Assembly (NCBI GenBank): GCA_017979445.1
Contig: CM030718.1
Location: 29,569,021-29,633,020 of the forward strand
DNA: 64,000 bases
DNA from: Akebia trifoliata
Taxonomy: Eukaryota > Streptophyta > Magnoliopsida > Ranunculales > Lardizabalaceae
Direction of reading: 5' to 3'
Shown: positions 10,554-22,783 of the stretch, in pieces
Layout of the letters: each line of letters opens with the position of its first letter
How positions within the stretch are numbered: the first letter of the stretch is position 1
The notes under the pieces: model-generated
What the model saw: the letters and a program-made list of their open reading frames with translations, nothing else
Databases searched by the model: none
What the model was told of the DNA's origin: nothing
Translations under genes and position numbers: made by a program

Positions 10554-13500
10554 GAAGGACACCCATCTTAGTAAGGGCACCCTTTTAACTTATTTCTATG
10601 ATTTGAGCATCACGATAGATTTGAGCACTCCATTTTTTTTTATGTCAACATTGACCAAACAATCTCGACTTGAACATGTCAAGGGGTGCTTTAATCATGG
10701 TAAACTTAAGGTTTGCTTGATAATGCTGTTAGCTTTTATTGTCAAATTCTGAGACTGGAAACAGTTGAAAAAAGTTGGAGCTATGAAAAACTTATTTGAT
10801 AGAGTCCTAAAAAAGTGTTGTGTTGTTCGATACAACTATTGTATTTTGGTGAAATGATCAGAATGCCCTTAATATCTACAATGTACCAAATTGCATCGAA
10901 ATACATAAAATGACCTCAATAGTTAAATAATAATACTAAAAATATTTAAATTTAATATTCTATAATTAAAAATTAGAACTAATTAATTAAAATTAATACA
11001 TTAATTATATTCATCTTTATACCCATTTATGATCGATCGACCCCAACTATAAACGTGTGTCGATCAATTGGTACATTGATCAATGAAAAAGAAAAAAAAG
11101 CATCTTTGATACCAATTAACAATCAATCAACCCCAACTAAAACCCATAAGAGTCGATCGATTATTAAACCCACATTTACAATAGACCGATCAACTAAAAT
11201 CCTTATTTAAACCTTTAACATTGATCAATTAAAAAGAAAAAAATATATATCTTTACAAACATATTTACAATAGATTGATCAAATGACAAATCAATGTAAA
11301 AAAATTAAAAATACCTTAAGATTACACCGAATTTTGAAGAAGACCGGTATAGTTTCATCGTCGTTGATCAATCGGTGTTTGAACCATATCACAGAGATGA
11401 GATGAGATTTAGGGTAGCGAAGATGAGGTTTAGGGCTGTTGTGTTCAAATGATAGTTTACATGGGAAAGAGACAAAAACCGTGGAAATATTAATTTGTTA
11501 AGGGGTAAAATTGACTTTTCCCTTTGAATCATTTTCGATCTTTACTTCTCCAGCAAACGCACTTAAGAAAAGTGGGTCACAATCGAACCTTTGAACCCAA
11601 ATCTCTTATTCGTAGATTATGCCTATGGAGTCAACTTGCCCGAAAAAATTATTTTAATCTAAAATTAAATTGGAGGGCCATTTAACTATATGAATAGTAT
11701 TGACCCAGTATCACATGACAATCGATTTCGTCTCGAGGATCCAATCGCTACATAAATCACCCAAACAATTAAGCGGGACAGAAAGGATTTTAAGTGTTGG
11801 ACATATGGAGCAACATATCCCAAATTTAAAGGGGCCACTTGCACTGCGGTGAGAGAGGTCTCTCTCTCAATAAGGAAGGGAGTACTAACAATAATTGTCA
11901 GACAAATACTATATTTTGCTGGGGCATCCTACACGTAATTGGTTACCTAAATTGCTGTGCAATATCTATTTGTCTTAAAATTGGCTATATTTATGAGTTA
12001 TTCCATTAACAAAGACAATATAAGGATTGCAAAATAAATCTCATTCCAATCTAATTCAAAGATCAAAAGCGATAAGTGTCCCCTAAAGATCCCCAGCTTA
12101 GATGTGTGTATAGTGCAACTCTCATCTTCCCTTATGGGTTTGGAGTCTAAAATGCTCTCCTCCAAGCAAAGGGAAGAAGAGTACGTATCAAATTGCTGGA
12201 TCATATATGTGATTTAGAAGAAAAGTATCACCTTGGTTTCCAATCATTTAAAAACCGTAAACTTGACTTTTCGAGGGGATGGTGCATGTGATTAGTCTCA
12301 CCTGAAGGGTGGGGATACCCACAATAAGCTAAAAAAAACTGTTAACTTTGTTTAGACGAAAACGAGAGAAACCTCATCCCAATCATTTACAAATTATTAA
12401 TTTGATTTAAATGAAAACTAGAGAAATCCAAAATCATTAGGACTTCTCTAACCTCAACTCATGATTGAGACCTTCCATCAACATGACCATTGGGATTTGA
12501 GGAAAAATGCAAATTTCCTAGACATTGGTAATGCTCTTCTAGAGATTAACACACACATCTTCCTAGGGAGACATTTTTTTGGGAATCCCTAACACCCTAT
12601 AATTTGTAAAGAAATCGATTGAAGAACAATAAAGAAATAAAATAAATCAAGATGCAATCGCACACATATATAAAAACACAAAGATTTTACAAATCATTTA
12701 TTTTTTAAGTAACAGAATTACCTCTCTTAGAAATGATTTTGATCAAATCACAAAAGGATGATTAATGTCCAATGATAATAACAAATACACAGCTTTTGGT
12801 TACCAATTAAACAATGAAATGGCCACTAGTTTCACTTTGTGCAAGCATTTGGAGCATGAGAATATGCTTAAAAGACAATTTTGGAGAACGGACTTATCGA
12901 AAAGATAACTTTGTTCGAGATCAAAATCTCCGATGATGAGTTAAGGAGATAGTCATGGGTGAACAAACTCATGTTACTTCTTGTTTTTTATTGAATTAAC
13001 AAGAATAATTACGTCATACATAATTCTCGAAAGCAACTGAGGAATGGAAAACATAAAGGACGTTTGATAGCAAAAATAAATTTTCTAAATGTATTATAGA
13101 GTTACCAACCAAAAATTAGGAGAAGAAAATCCTATGTATATTATGGTGTATTATATAAATAATAATGTTGAAGAGAGGTTATATATATACTTAGACAAAA
13201 GTGGAGTAGATGGGACTGATGTTAAGTTAAATAAATAGAGTGTTACCTAGTAAATGTGGGGAAGGGGGGCAAAGGCACATGGCGGAGATCTGGGAGGTTA
13301 GATACTTAAAAATATTAATGTCGAAGGAAGGAAAGGCATTGATAGGAAAAGGACGGAAGGAGAAGGTACCGAAAATTCGAGGTGCTACAACACAACAACT
13401 ACAAAGGTGTCAATATAAAACCAGTAGAGAACAGATAAAGCGGATGAAGGCGGGTGCATAAGTCAAACACTACGTCGTCTCTAATGTCCATTCTCACCGC

Positions 13501-14258
13501 CATTGCACAGTTTTCAATTATTATGTATTTGCAATCAATATAGTATAATAGTATTTAGTTAACATGTCTTGTTGTAATATATAGCAGTGTTAATTATATA
13601 GGTTTTGATCGACAAGTTAGTTTCCACGTTACCAATCAATCAATCACTCACTCACTCACCCATCCATCCATCCATCATTCCTCATGCATGCATCCATCAT
13701 TACACATATATGATTTATTGAAATGGATTTGACAACGAAAAATCAGGTTTCTCACACTAATTAAACAACTGAAAAGAAAGAATAGAGAGAGCAAGTTACC
13801 CTTTCTTTCTTCTATGACAAAGTATAATACTGTTCTCTTGAGAATCTTTTATTTGAGAAGTTATATGATGAGAAAATATAAACCATCTTAATTAAGGATG
13901 AACAGGAGACCCTTTAATTAGTTAGTTCTGTTACACAGGATGGAATATCCCATTTCCGAATAGGTGATGATGAGTAGCTTGACATAAAAAGGTGCATATA
14001 TAGGAGATTTGATTGACTTCTATAAAAATGTTCCAAGTTTCAACACACACCTCCTAAAGTGAAGCATGGATCGCACTTGAAACTTAATTTGTCCCAAAAA
14101 AGAAGGTAAGTTTGCTTCTCTCGTAAAAATGTATATGAAAAAGTTGCATATAAAGAAAAAAAAAGGACACACACATAAGAGGGGCCAAAAGGCTAGTTAT
14201 GTTGTCTTGATGATGAATAAGGTGATAATCAATATCTCATCGTGTTGTTTTAATTGGA
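10554..14258. other. Gene-free stretch, mostly unresolved
   Basis: No gene is supported. From 11030 to 11290 there are scattered imperfect repeats of GATCGATCGACCCCAACT-like words, suggesting an old repeat. Around 13640-13690 there is simple CACTCATCCATC-type sequence. The rest shows no recognisable structure. Confidence 0.45.
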
Positions 14259-14284
14259 TAATATATATATATATATATATATAT
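14259..14284. repeat. (AT)n microsatellite
   Basis: About 13 AT dinucleotides, without an adjoining fold-back element. Confidence 0.95.
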
Positions 14285-14671
14285 GATGATCTTAATTACG
14301 TACATAAACAAGATAATACTAAAAATTTTATTTTCATATTTCTGATTCCACCAATACCTCCAAGCAGAAAAATAATACCCAAGCATATATGTATGGATAA
14401 GGTAGTGTTTGAGGGACAATATCACATAATGCCTATTCATGCACTATATTCTAGTCCTAAACACCATACAATATCACACAATGGCCTTTGGGCACGAGGG
14501 AATATGCATGCCACTATATAATCCTTAACCAATGACAATTTAAGTTTATCTATGGGAGTCCCTTGAATTAATTGGACAAGAAAAGAAAAAGGATATTCTT
14601 GAAGAATCTTTTCAAAATTAAATAGTGCACAGTATATAGATACTTTTAGAAAATTTGAAGAACGAGTCTGA

Positions 14672-14820
14672 CTTTGAAATTTTGAAGGAACCCTACTTGT
14701 TACAAGACATGCGGTGTTTTGAATTTATTTCATGCCCCTACATTTCCGTCAAAATTTATAATACCTTCTTGAAAATGCCACGTGTGATCCACTGGAGAGG
14801 GTTCCTTCAAAATTTTGAAG
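14672..14820. repeat. Inverted repeat / hairpin candidate
   Basis: Arms 14672-14694 (CTTTGAAATTTTGAAGGAACCC) and 14798-14820 are complementary over 23 bp with one or two mismatches, separated by about 103 bp. It may be a small MITE. A precursor of a small RNA is possible in principle, but nothing beyond the stem supports this. A related AAAATTTTGAAGCGGGTTGC word occurs near 18655. Confidence 0.5.
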
Positions 14821-15550
14821 CAGGGCACCCGCTTCGAAGTTTTTTCCTTGATGAACACTATGAAAAACGCGTTAGGCTGCTTTAATGTCCAACTTATCAT
14901 TCAAAATCTGAACTCTAGGTTGTCTTCCTTAAATAACTTATTTCACATATTCCAAAAAATCACATCAACGCCCAAAAATATCTAGAGTGCAATTTACCTC
15001 TACAATAACATAAATCCTAAGGAATCCATGAATACCTCAGGTCCAAGGACTACACTAAATTGCATAAGATAAATATTACACATCACCATGGTAAATTCCA
15101 ACGTGTATTATCCAACATATCCAGTTAATGTACACATCTCTTGTATACATTCGCATCTAATTCAAGAGTCTCTATCACCTTGACTAATACAAGGCACTAT
15201 TGAATAAGATCTAACTTTATTCATAATTTCTTAAATGATTATTACATGAACCCTAATAGAATATTTATAAATATTACATCAATTAAGATATAGAAAATAA
15301 TCCAATATAAAGATTTTAATTAACAATACTTTCTAATATAGAATATCTTAATTAATATATTAAATATATCATTAACCTGCATCACAATCTACCATTTGTG
15401 ATGAGATATATTAACAATGATACAATGTATCTCACGTGTCAAGATTCTTGAATCATATGTCTCGGTTATGACAATACTTATTAGGGGGGTTTTTGGACAC
15501 CAAAATTAGGAGGTGACTTCATTCCTTTTCCTATATAAAAAAAAAAAAAA

Positions 15551-18050
15551 GAGCTTCTATTGCCACACCAACTTTTGCTAATGCCACTCAAAGATGTATG
15601 CAAATTCTTTGGGGGATTTTTTTGAAAATGGATGCAACTTTTGCAAAATTTTTGATTCCAATACATTGTTCTTTTTAATTCCTAAAACGTATTTTTCAAG
15701 CAAGTTTGCTGACGATCTCGTTGATGAAAGTGACGATGTCACTAGTAAAAACACATTTTAGGAATTAAAATGAGCAATGTATTGAACTCAAAATTTCACC
15801 ATATTTAATATGTAAACACCCTATTTTTGCTTAGACCGAGCTTGAGAACACCAAAAACATTTCAATAAAGGATTTGACTTGAGTCAATTTCAAGTGGTTG
15901 CGAGGACCACATGTTGTACCAGCAGATAATTGCATTTTTATGATTTTGGCATGGTATGGAGGTAACTAACAGTCAGATTTTTTTTTTTTTGTCTAGCCAT
16001 AAGTTACCATTGGCCAAAAAAAAAAAAAGCTAAGACTATATGGAGGTGACCAACGGGCAGAAGGAAATTTTGCAGTGCCCATTAGTCATCTAAGGCCAAT
16101 TCTGTTGGAAAGTTTTGAGCCCCATGTGCATTCAAAGTTGTTAAGGTTCAATTACCTTCTATTCCTCATCTTAATCGTTTTTCCCTCAAGAAAGCCTCAT
16201 ATTTTGTCTTTTTACCCATAACTTAATTTTCCAATAAACTTATCACCAAGGTTCTTTATTCAATTTTTTTTTTTTTTTAAAGTCTCTTGATCAATTTGGT
16301 CCCCACATGAGTGTAATTATTACTATAATCGCAAGTTGTTAGAGTCTAATCTAGGTAGTTTACACTTATGCCTCTTAAGTTTATCCTGAATCTTAAAAAT
16401 GTCAATATAATTAGACAAAGTTTTAGAAGTGTTGACAATTTTACCCAATCCATAGAATTCACTAGAAATTGTGAACAAAGACTAGACTAACCCTAGGTTG
16501 TTAGAGAGTTAGTTGAGTTAGATGACATTAATACCCATATTTACATGCAAATTTGACTCAAAGCCAAAAACCTAAGACTCTTCTACCCTCCTCAAAGAAT
16601 TCTCTAGAAACTATGACTTTTACAATCCTACCCACTTGATCATCATGATTGGTGAGACATTAAATTAGTAAAAGACCTTTAAGTCCAGGGAGAGTAGAGG
16701 TCATTTGGATTTTCTCTAGAAGTTTATTTGCAGATAGTAAGAACCTTAGAGTTTATGACAAATTTATCCCCAAGAGTCTCTTAAATTCCTATAAATATGA
16801 CCCCCATCCAAGGCAATATGGAAAAGCACAAGAAGCTAAAATTCTGTCGAAATCCATTCTCTAACATTTAAGAAGCTTTAATCAAGAGAAAAAAAAAATC
16901 AATGTAGGGTTGAACCCTCCATTCTCCCCTTCTAAGCCTCGCTCTTTTACCTATCCCTTTATTTTCATTTAAACAAGTTTATTTCATGTTTCTTTATCTG
17001 TAGTAATGTAGATCTTAACATTGTTCTTGTGTGTCTTGGAGGTAGAAAGTAAGACATCTTAAAGGCAATTTCCTCCTATAAGTCCTCAATAAGTTCCATG
17101 AGCGTTAGAATAGTCTTATTTTTTTTACTTTTTAGTCATCTTTAAATTCCTAGAGTAATTGTTTTACTTTCCTTGTAATTTAAATCCTAAAATAGATTTT
17201 TTTTATATTTTTTTCTTAATGACTTAAGAGCTAAATAGTAATAATCTCTTCTTAAAGGTAATATTTTCTTTCAAATCCATTACATGTATACACTACATGC
17301 ACATACATCACTTTTACTTTCTTTAAAATAGCTAAGGGGTTAAAAGTAAGGATCTACTTAGATCTACACCTAAATCCCTAAGCTAATAAAAACAATCTCA
17401 AAGAGGACACATTGCATGCATAAATTTTCTAGTCTTTCTATGGTGGTGTCCAACTCATGGACACCCTCTAAAGACTAATCTAATAACAAAATGCTCTCAA
17501 GTAAGCACATAACTTTTAAAATAACTTTTAGATCCCAAAAAGGTAAAATCCACATGGATTCTCACCAAAATCCTAGGCTTATAAAAATTTTCAACCAACA
17601 CATTTTTCTATTTTGATTTGCCAATTGGTTTAATTTCTTAGTTTTCTAAATATAGACTATAATTATTTAATTTCTTAATTTTCTTTGTTGTTTTCAAAAT
17701 CAAGTTAATATTTCAAAATCACACTTATGGCCATACATTGATAGCCATCATAGGATGGGTGGGACAAGGTGCCTAACCCCTTCTTTATCCCTCAACTGAA
17801 TATTTTTACCTTAAGAATCTAGATAGACAATTTTTTTTATCATTTGGATATATGAGTCATTACAAGTCAAAATATAGAATTTCAAAAAAAAATTCATAGA
17901 GTCCATTCATACTTTAATTGAATGGTGACAACTCTAAAATCATGTAGATGAACTCAAAATCTCTCAAAAGTTTTCAAAGTCTGTGTATCTACACAGCATA
18001 TGAATTGAGGTGGCAATACTAGAAGTTGGTGTGGCACTAGAATCTCTCTC
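15551..18050. mobile_element. Fold-back MITE, TTGCCACACCAAC family, copy B, interrupted
   Basis: The left end GAGCTTCTATTGCCACACCA (15551) and the right end, whose reverse complement reads GATTCTAGTGCCACACCAAC (about 18030-18049), form the same terminal repeat as copy A. An internal inverted pair (TTTTAATTCCTAAAACG and TTAGGAATTAAAATGAG) closes by about 15780, so the original element was probably near 450-600 bp. The excess of about 2.1 kb inside it looks like a later insertion, described separately. Confidence 0.6.
15802..17945 (+). mobile_element. Probable LTR remnant, Ogre/Tat-like
   Basis: The segment starts TGTAAACACCCTATTTTTG, like the 5' end of plant Ogre/Tat LTRs. It has a TATA-like CTATAAATATGAC (about 16790) followed by a CT-rich leader, and near its end GGTGCCTAACCCCTTCTTTA and GGTGACAACTCTA. 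These are decayed forms of the conserved LTR-end and primer-binding-site words of this lineage, as I remember them. No gag or pol frame is present, so it would be a solo or truncated LTR inserted in MITE copy B. I could not find a clean 5-bp target duplication. Confidence 0.35.
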
Positions 18051-18133
18051 TATAAAAGAAAAAAAAAAGGATAGAAATACAATAAAATAAAATTTGGAAA
18101 TTGATCCATTTGGACGGATCCCAAATTGATAAC

Positions 18134-18263
18134 CCTACTTGAAAGTTCAATTCAAACATTAAATACAAGAACATGGCATGGGGATTGGATTGGATTTCAC
18201 TACTTGAAAGTTCAATTCAAACATTAAATACAAGAACATGGCATGGGATTGGATTGGATTGAA
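18134..18263. repeat. Tandem duplication, period 65 bp
   Basis: Two adjacent copies of a unit starting CTACTTGAAAGTTCAATTC (18135 and 18200) and ending in GGATTGGATTGG-type sequence, almost identical. Confidence 0.85.
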
Positions 18264-19073
18264 TTGGATTTCGAGAGGGATGAAAATGTAGAAAGAAGAG
18301 GAAATAGGGATTTATTTGTATAGATGATGAGGAGGACCACAAGGGAAAAGGTGCCCCCCTTGGAAAATGGTAAGATGTTTTTCAACATGTCACGTGCAGC
18401 TGATAGCTGATGGAGAGGACAGGGTAAAAGACATTGGACTTTACACACACCAACCAAAAGTTTCTGAACATCTATCAGTTTACAATTACATTACCACTTG
18501 CTACCCAATTTTATTTTTCCACAAAAATAAAACTTGGAAGCCCAACTAATATTTTAAAAGATTGAAGAAACTTTCTAAATTTTCAACACGTGTACATCAA
18601 ACGCTTGGGTTTTGAAGATACATACACGTGGTGAAAGATGAAGTGAGTTGCTTATTTTAAAATTTTGAAGCGGGTTGCTTTATAGTAAGATTCCCAAATT
18701 TGTCCGCGTTCTGTAAGAAACTGGTAGCTGTGATCAAATCAAACTGACATAATAAAAGGATAGAAGAGATGACGGCGAAGAGCAGAAGACAAAAAGCTTA
18801 ATAATATAATAATATATAATAGTAAATTATTAGACAAAAAGCTTAATGCAGTTGAAAGGAAAATGTCAAACACTACGTTGCATTTTGGGGAACTGAAGGC
18901 CCACTGTCCCACGAAATTGTCCGCCCATCCCAAAGACACAAACAGCCCACAGGCCACAGATGTGATCTACTTGACACTGCTGTACAAAGCCCGGGTCTAC
19001 ATGGCCCACAATCCTACAATACTACCTCAAGAATCATATATATTATTATATGGAATAAGATCTCACCCATGAT

Positions 19074-19075
<2 letters not shown>
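18264..19075. other. Gene-free stretch, nothing recognised
   Basis: No supported gene and no bounded element. It contains only the AAAATTTTGAAGCGGGTTGC word near 18655 that resembles the hairpin at 14672-14820. Confidence 0.45.

Positions 19076-19112
<37 letters not shown>
19076..19112. repeat. (AT)n microsatellite, left of fold-back copy 2
   Basis: About 18 AT dinucleotides directly touching the GGGTC end of the element at 19113-19521. Confidence 0.97.
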
Positions 19113-19114
<2 letters not shown>

Positions 19115-19517
19115 GTCAGGTTCAAGGGCCGTCTGAGAAACCGTCTAAGAAAACTTTCGACGGTAAATAAAATTTTAAAATATGGGTTAGAAATTTTGGA
19201 TTGAGCTGATTTTTTGTGAGGATGATCTCTATGATGGGAAGATCATCCAAAAAAAAAATCAGCTCAATCTGAAACTTCTAACCCCGTTAAAAGTGATTTA
19301 GAATGTGGACCGTCGATTTTTTACCACTTTTTATCACTAATTTGTAAATCACTTTTGATGGATTTACAAGTTTCTGATTGAGCTGATTTTTTGTGAGGAT
19401 GATCTTCTCATCATAGTGACCATCCTTGCAAAAAATCAGCTCAATCCAAAACCTCTAACCCTTATTTTGAAAAACGAAAGTTTTCTTAGACGGTTTCTCA
19501 GACGGCCCTTGAACCTG

Positions 19518-19521
<4 letters not shown>
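19113..19521. mobile_element. Fold-back element in TA repeat, copy 2 (complete)
   Basis: A 409-bp element with a perfect 47-bp terminal inverted repeat: it starts GGGTCAGGTTCAAGGGCCGT and ends with the exact complement. Within each half lies a further hairpin with TTGAGCTGATTTTTTGTGAG paired to its complement about 60 bp away. Both ends sit directly on TA microsatellites (19076-19112 and 19522-19550), so the target appears to be (TA)n. There is no coding frame. Insertion into TA microsatellites recalls the Micron elements described from rice, but I cannot confirm sequence relation. Confidence 0.85.

Positions 19522-19550
<29 letters not shown>
19522..19550. repeat. (TA)n microsatellite, right of fold-back copy 2
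   Basis: About 14 TA dinucleotides continuing into TTTTA repeats, directly touching the right end of the element. Confidence 0.97.
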
Positions 19551-19554
<4 letters not shown>

Positions 19555-19770
19555 TTATTTTATTTTATTTTAAGATCAATTGAGTAGAGAATGATTGATG
19601 AGGATGACAACAACAATACTGCTGGAAAAGATGTTTGTTTGAATTTCCCATGTGATGTGAGTGTTATTTCTCTGTTTTCACAATCTAATCGTTTTGGGTA
19701 TGCATACATACAAGGGAAAAGGTGGCTGCTATTCTTTCAGACTACCGACTTAAAAAAAAAGAGAAAAAGG

Positions 19771-19890
19771 AGAGCTTCTATTTCTATACCAACTTTTGCC
19801 AATCACCCTAAGATGTGTATTAATTTTTTTGTGATTTACTTATGAATTGGGGTGGCCTTAGGAAAAGTTGATGTGGCAATAAAATTTTCT
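19771..19890. mobile_element. Fold-back MITE, TTGCCACACCAAC family, copy C (short)
   Basis: The left AGAGCTTCTATTTCTATACC-ACTTTTGCC and right AAAAGTTGATGTGGCAATAAAATTTTCT form imperfect inverted ends only 120 bp apart. It is a deleted derivative of the family seen at 8938-9518. Confidence 0.6.
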
Positions 19891-20151
19891 AAAAAAAAAA
19901 TAAAGAGTCCCAATAAATTGACTTGAAAAAAAGTCACTTGTTGACGTGACATGTGCATGGAACTATAAATCTTTTCCTTCATAATACACAAGGAAAAAGA
20001 TCTATGATTTCGTACATTCATATATGTTAGCGAGTGAATTTCAGGTCAATTTATCATTAGTTTTTTTAAAAAAGGGAATATAACTGCAAAAACTTATTTT
20101 TTGAAAATATGTAATGAAAAATCCCTTCTAAAACAAATGTGAGCTTTTTAG

Positions 20152-21086
20152 TAGGGGTGTCAATGGGTCAGTTCTGGTTCGGTTCCTAAGGAACTTAGAA
20201 TCATAACCATTATATTTATTTTGATTTTAATTATTGTCGATTCCAAAATAAATAGAATCGAAACTGCAAAAAAACACTAGTATCCATTGGTTCCGATTCT
20301 CAAGAATCGAATGAGAGAAGAAGTGTTTCAAATCATTATAAAATTTTATTTCTTTCAAGAAATTAACATATTATCTACAAAATTATTAACTTTGTTAATT
20401 ATATTAAAGATATAAGTTTATGATTTTTTTCCAAAAATAAAAATTTATCTTATTTAAAAGTAATAATTTTTTTAGAAGAGATAGTTCATTTTAAGCTTCA
20501 ATCGAAATTTGTATGAAAAATTGAAGAGCTTTATATAACATGCATTAATTTTAAAATAAAAATAATACCTTAAAATAGGGGTCCAACTTGGTTCGGTTTG
20601 AGGTCAAATTGGAACCGAACAAACATAGGTCGGTTCGACCAAATAAGAATTAGAACCGAACCAAATTCCATTGGAACCAAACCAACCTAAATTGAACTAA
20701 AGTTGGTTTGGTTCAGCTCGGTTCTACGGATTGTCAATATTTTATAAATTTTAAGTAATATTTTTTAATGAAAAAACAAACATATAATAAACATAAAATT
20801 TCATACAATAATCACTAATCTATCTATAAAAAGTCATTAGTTTATCCACAAAAAAATACAAATCTATATCCTAACTCCTAAAATAATTATAATAATCATT
20901 ATTTACATATATATTTATTTATTGCATAGGGGTTCGGTTCTATACAAACTTGATCTGAGAACCGAACCAAATTGATCGGTTCTCCATTTTCGTAACATGG
21001 AACCGAACCCCAACTTGTTCCAAACCACCCCAAAGCTATTGGTTTGGTTTGGTTCTTGGTATGAACTGGATCAAGTTGCACCCCTA
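20152..21086. mobile_element. hAT-like non-autonomous element
   Basis: The left end TAGGGGTGTCAATGGGTCAG and the right end, in reverse complement TAGGGGTGCAACTTGATCCA, share the TAGGGGTG terminus expected of hAT elements. The subterminal parts are rich in GGTTCGGTTC/GAACCGAACC words in inverted orientation. It is about 935 bp and AT-rich inside, with no transposase frame. The 8-bp flanks (CTTTTTAG, CCTTAAAT) are too diverged to prove a duplication. It is related to the elements at 21852-22711 and 61442. Confidence 0.6.
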
Positions 21087-21794
21087 CCTTAAATCATCTA
21101 TATTACAAACAAATAAAAGTGACACAATAAATCGGTTCAAGGTACTCATTGGATAGAACGAAACGGTTCTGATTCTTGTGAATAACTTTTAATAAACAAA
21201 GATATTTATATGTTTTTTTTCATAGAAATATTAACAATCGAATAAGTTGGTAAAGTTTTTTTAATTTTTATTTGACTTAATATATTTTTAGACAAACCAC
21301 TTTGGTAGAATTGTTAAAAGGGTCTTTCAGGTATTTTTCTTAAAAGAAATCTTCAAAAGATCTTTAATAGGTTAATATTTTATTAAGTGAGATTTAAATA
21401 ACCCTCATTTTTTACCAAGGGACTATTTGGTACATACCCTTAATAAAGAGTCATTCACAATCATTGTTCCACTCAAACATACACATGACATGTGTATAGA
21501 ACAATAGATTTTTTAGTCATGCTACACTGCTTGTGTTGGACACTACGTTCAAACTAAGGTAACATGGTAGTGCACATATAACCATAGATTTGTTTTCTTC
21601 AAGATACAAATTAAAAATAAATGATTGGATGGTCCAACTCAGTGTTGAAGGCAGTGTCCAACCCAGGCATTCCATCATTTTCCTAGATTTTTCTTCTCAA
21701 GATATGCAAGGAAACAAATCAATGGTTATGTGCACAGTCCATGTGAGTTTAACATTTTTATTCAATTTATTATTATTATGCACTCTTTACGTAA
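21087..21794. other. Gene-free stretch, nothing recognised
   Basis: AT-rich spacer between transposons with no supported feature. Confidence 0.4.
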
Positions 21795-22783
21795 GAGAGT
21801 TTCTATTGAAACACCAAATTTTACTTATAACACACTAATTTACATGTGAACTAGGGGTGCAACTTGGTTCGGGTTGATTCAGTTTAGAGCAAAATCAGAA
21901 CCAAACCAACCAAGATCGATTCCATTATATGAGAACTAGAATCAAACCGAATTGGTCTAGAACCGCACCAACCTAAATCGACTTTCATTCGATTTGGTTC
22001 CATGGGTTGTCAAGAGAGAGATAGAGAGAGGGATTAACCTTTTTAACTCAACATTCCAATTGTACACGAAATTGATCCCCAGTTCTCCTATTCAAATCTT
22101 ATAATCACTAAAGATCAACAACACAATTAAAGAAGGAATAAAAAATAAAATAAAAAATCCAAACTTAAACGTCCAATTGTCATAAACCCTTTTGATTCGA
22201 AACTATAAGAGAAACTAGAAAAATGAAGAATCAAATCGAAGAATTTGAGATTTTAATCTAAAAAGAGAGAAATTAAAGATGAAATATAGAAGCGAGAACA
22301 ATGGATTTGTGGGTGATTGGATACTTGCAGGTCACAACCGCAGATTGTTGGTCGCAGGTCATAAATCGTTGGTCGTAGATCGCAAATTGCAGGTCGTAGG
22401 CGCAGATATATATAGCCGATGGTAGTCGATGGCAGTCGGTGGCAACTGCAGGTTGCAGTCGCAGCCGCAAAGACGAGAGAGAGAGAGACGAGGGTTAGGT
22501 TTGAAAAATATTTTACATTTTATTTTTATAAATAATATTTTGATTTGATTTGGTTTGGTTATTTATAAACCTTGAATCGAACTGAATTCATCGATTTTTA
22601 TTTTCTTTAATCTGAAATCGAATCGCACTTAGTTAAAATCTAACCAACACAATCTAAAATTCACGGATTGATTCGATTCTCGATTTGAACCAAATTAAGT
22701 TGCACCCCTAACGTGAATCATTTAATTTGAAAAAGGATTGGTGTGTAACAAGTAAAATTTGGTGCATAAATAGAATTTCTCTT
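21795..22783. mobile_element. Fold-back MITE copy D, split by a nested element
   Basis: The outer arms are 21795-21851 (GAGAGTTTCTATTGAAACAC) and 22712-22783. The right arm in reverse complement reads GAGAAATTCTATTTATGCAC and then CAAATTTTACTTGTTACACA, matching the left arm's CAAATTTTACTTATAACACA. Removing the inner hAT-like element restores a compact hairpin of roughly 130 bp. It is the same type as copies A to C, although diverged. Confidence 0.65.
21852..22711. mobile_element. hAT-like element nested in a MITE
   Basis: It starts TAGGGGTGCAACTTGGTTCG and ends with a matching inverted terminus (AAGTTGCACCCCTA). The 8 bp on either side, ATGTGAAC (21844-21851) and ACGTGAAT (22712-22719), match at 6 of 8 positions, which fits an old hAT 8-bp target duplication. 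The interior (22310-22470) is unusually GC-rich, with repeated GGTCGCAGGTC-like words and GA repeats. No transposase is present. Confidence 0.65.

Noticed and set aside
14129..14521. 130-codon plus-strand frame
   Set aside because: It contains an IYIYIY run from the microsatellite at 14259 and has no protein-family likeness.
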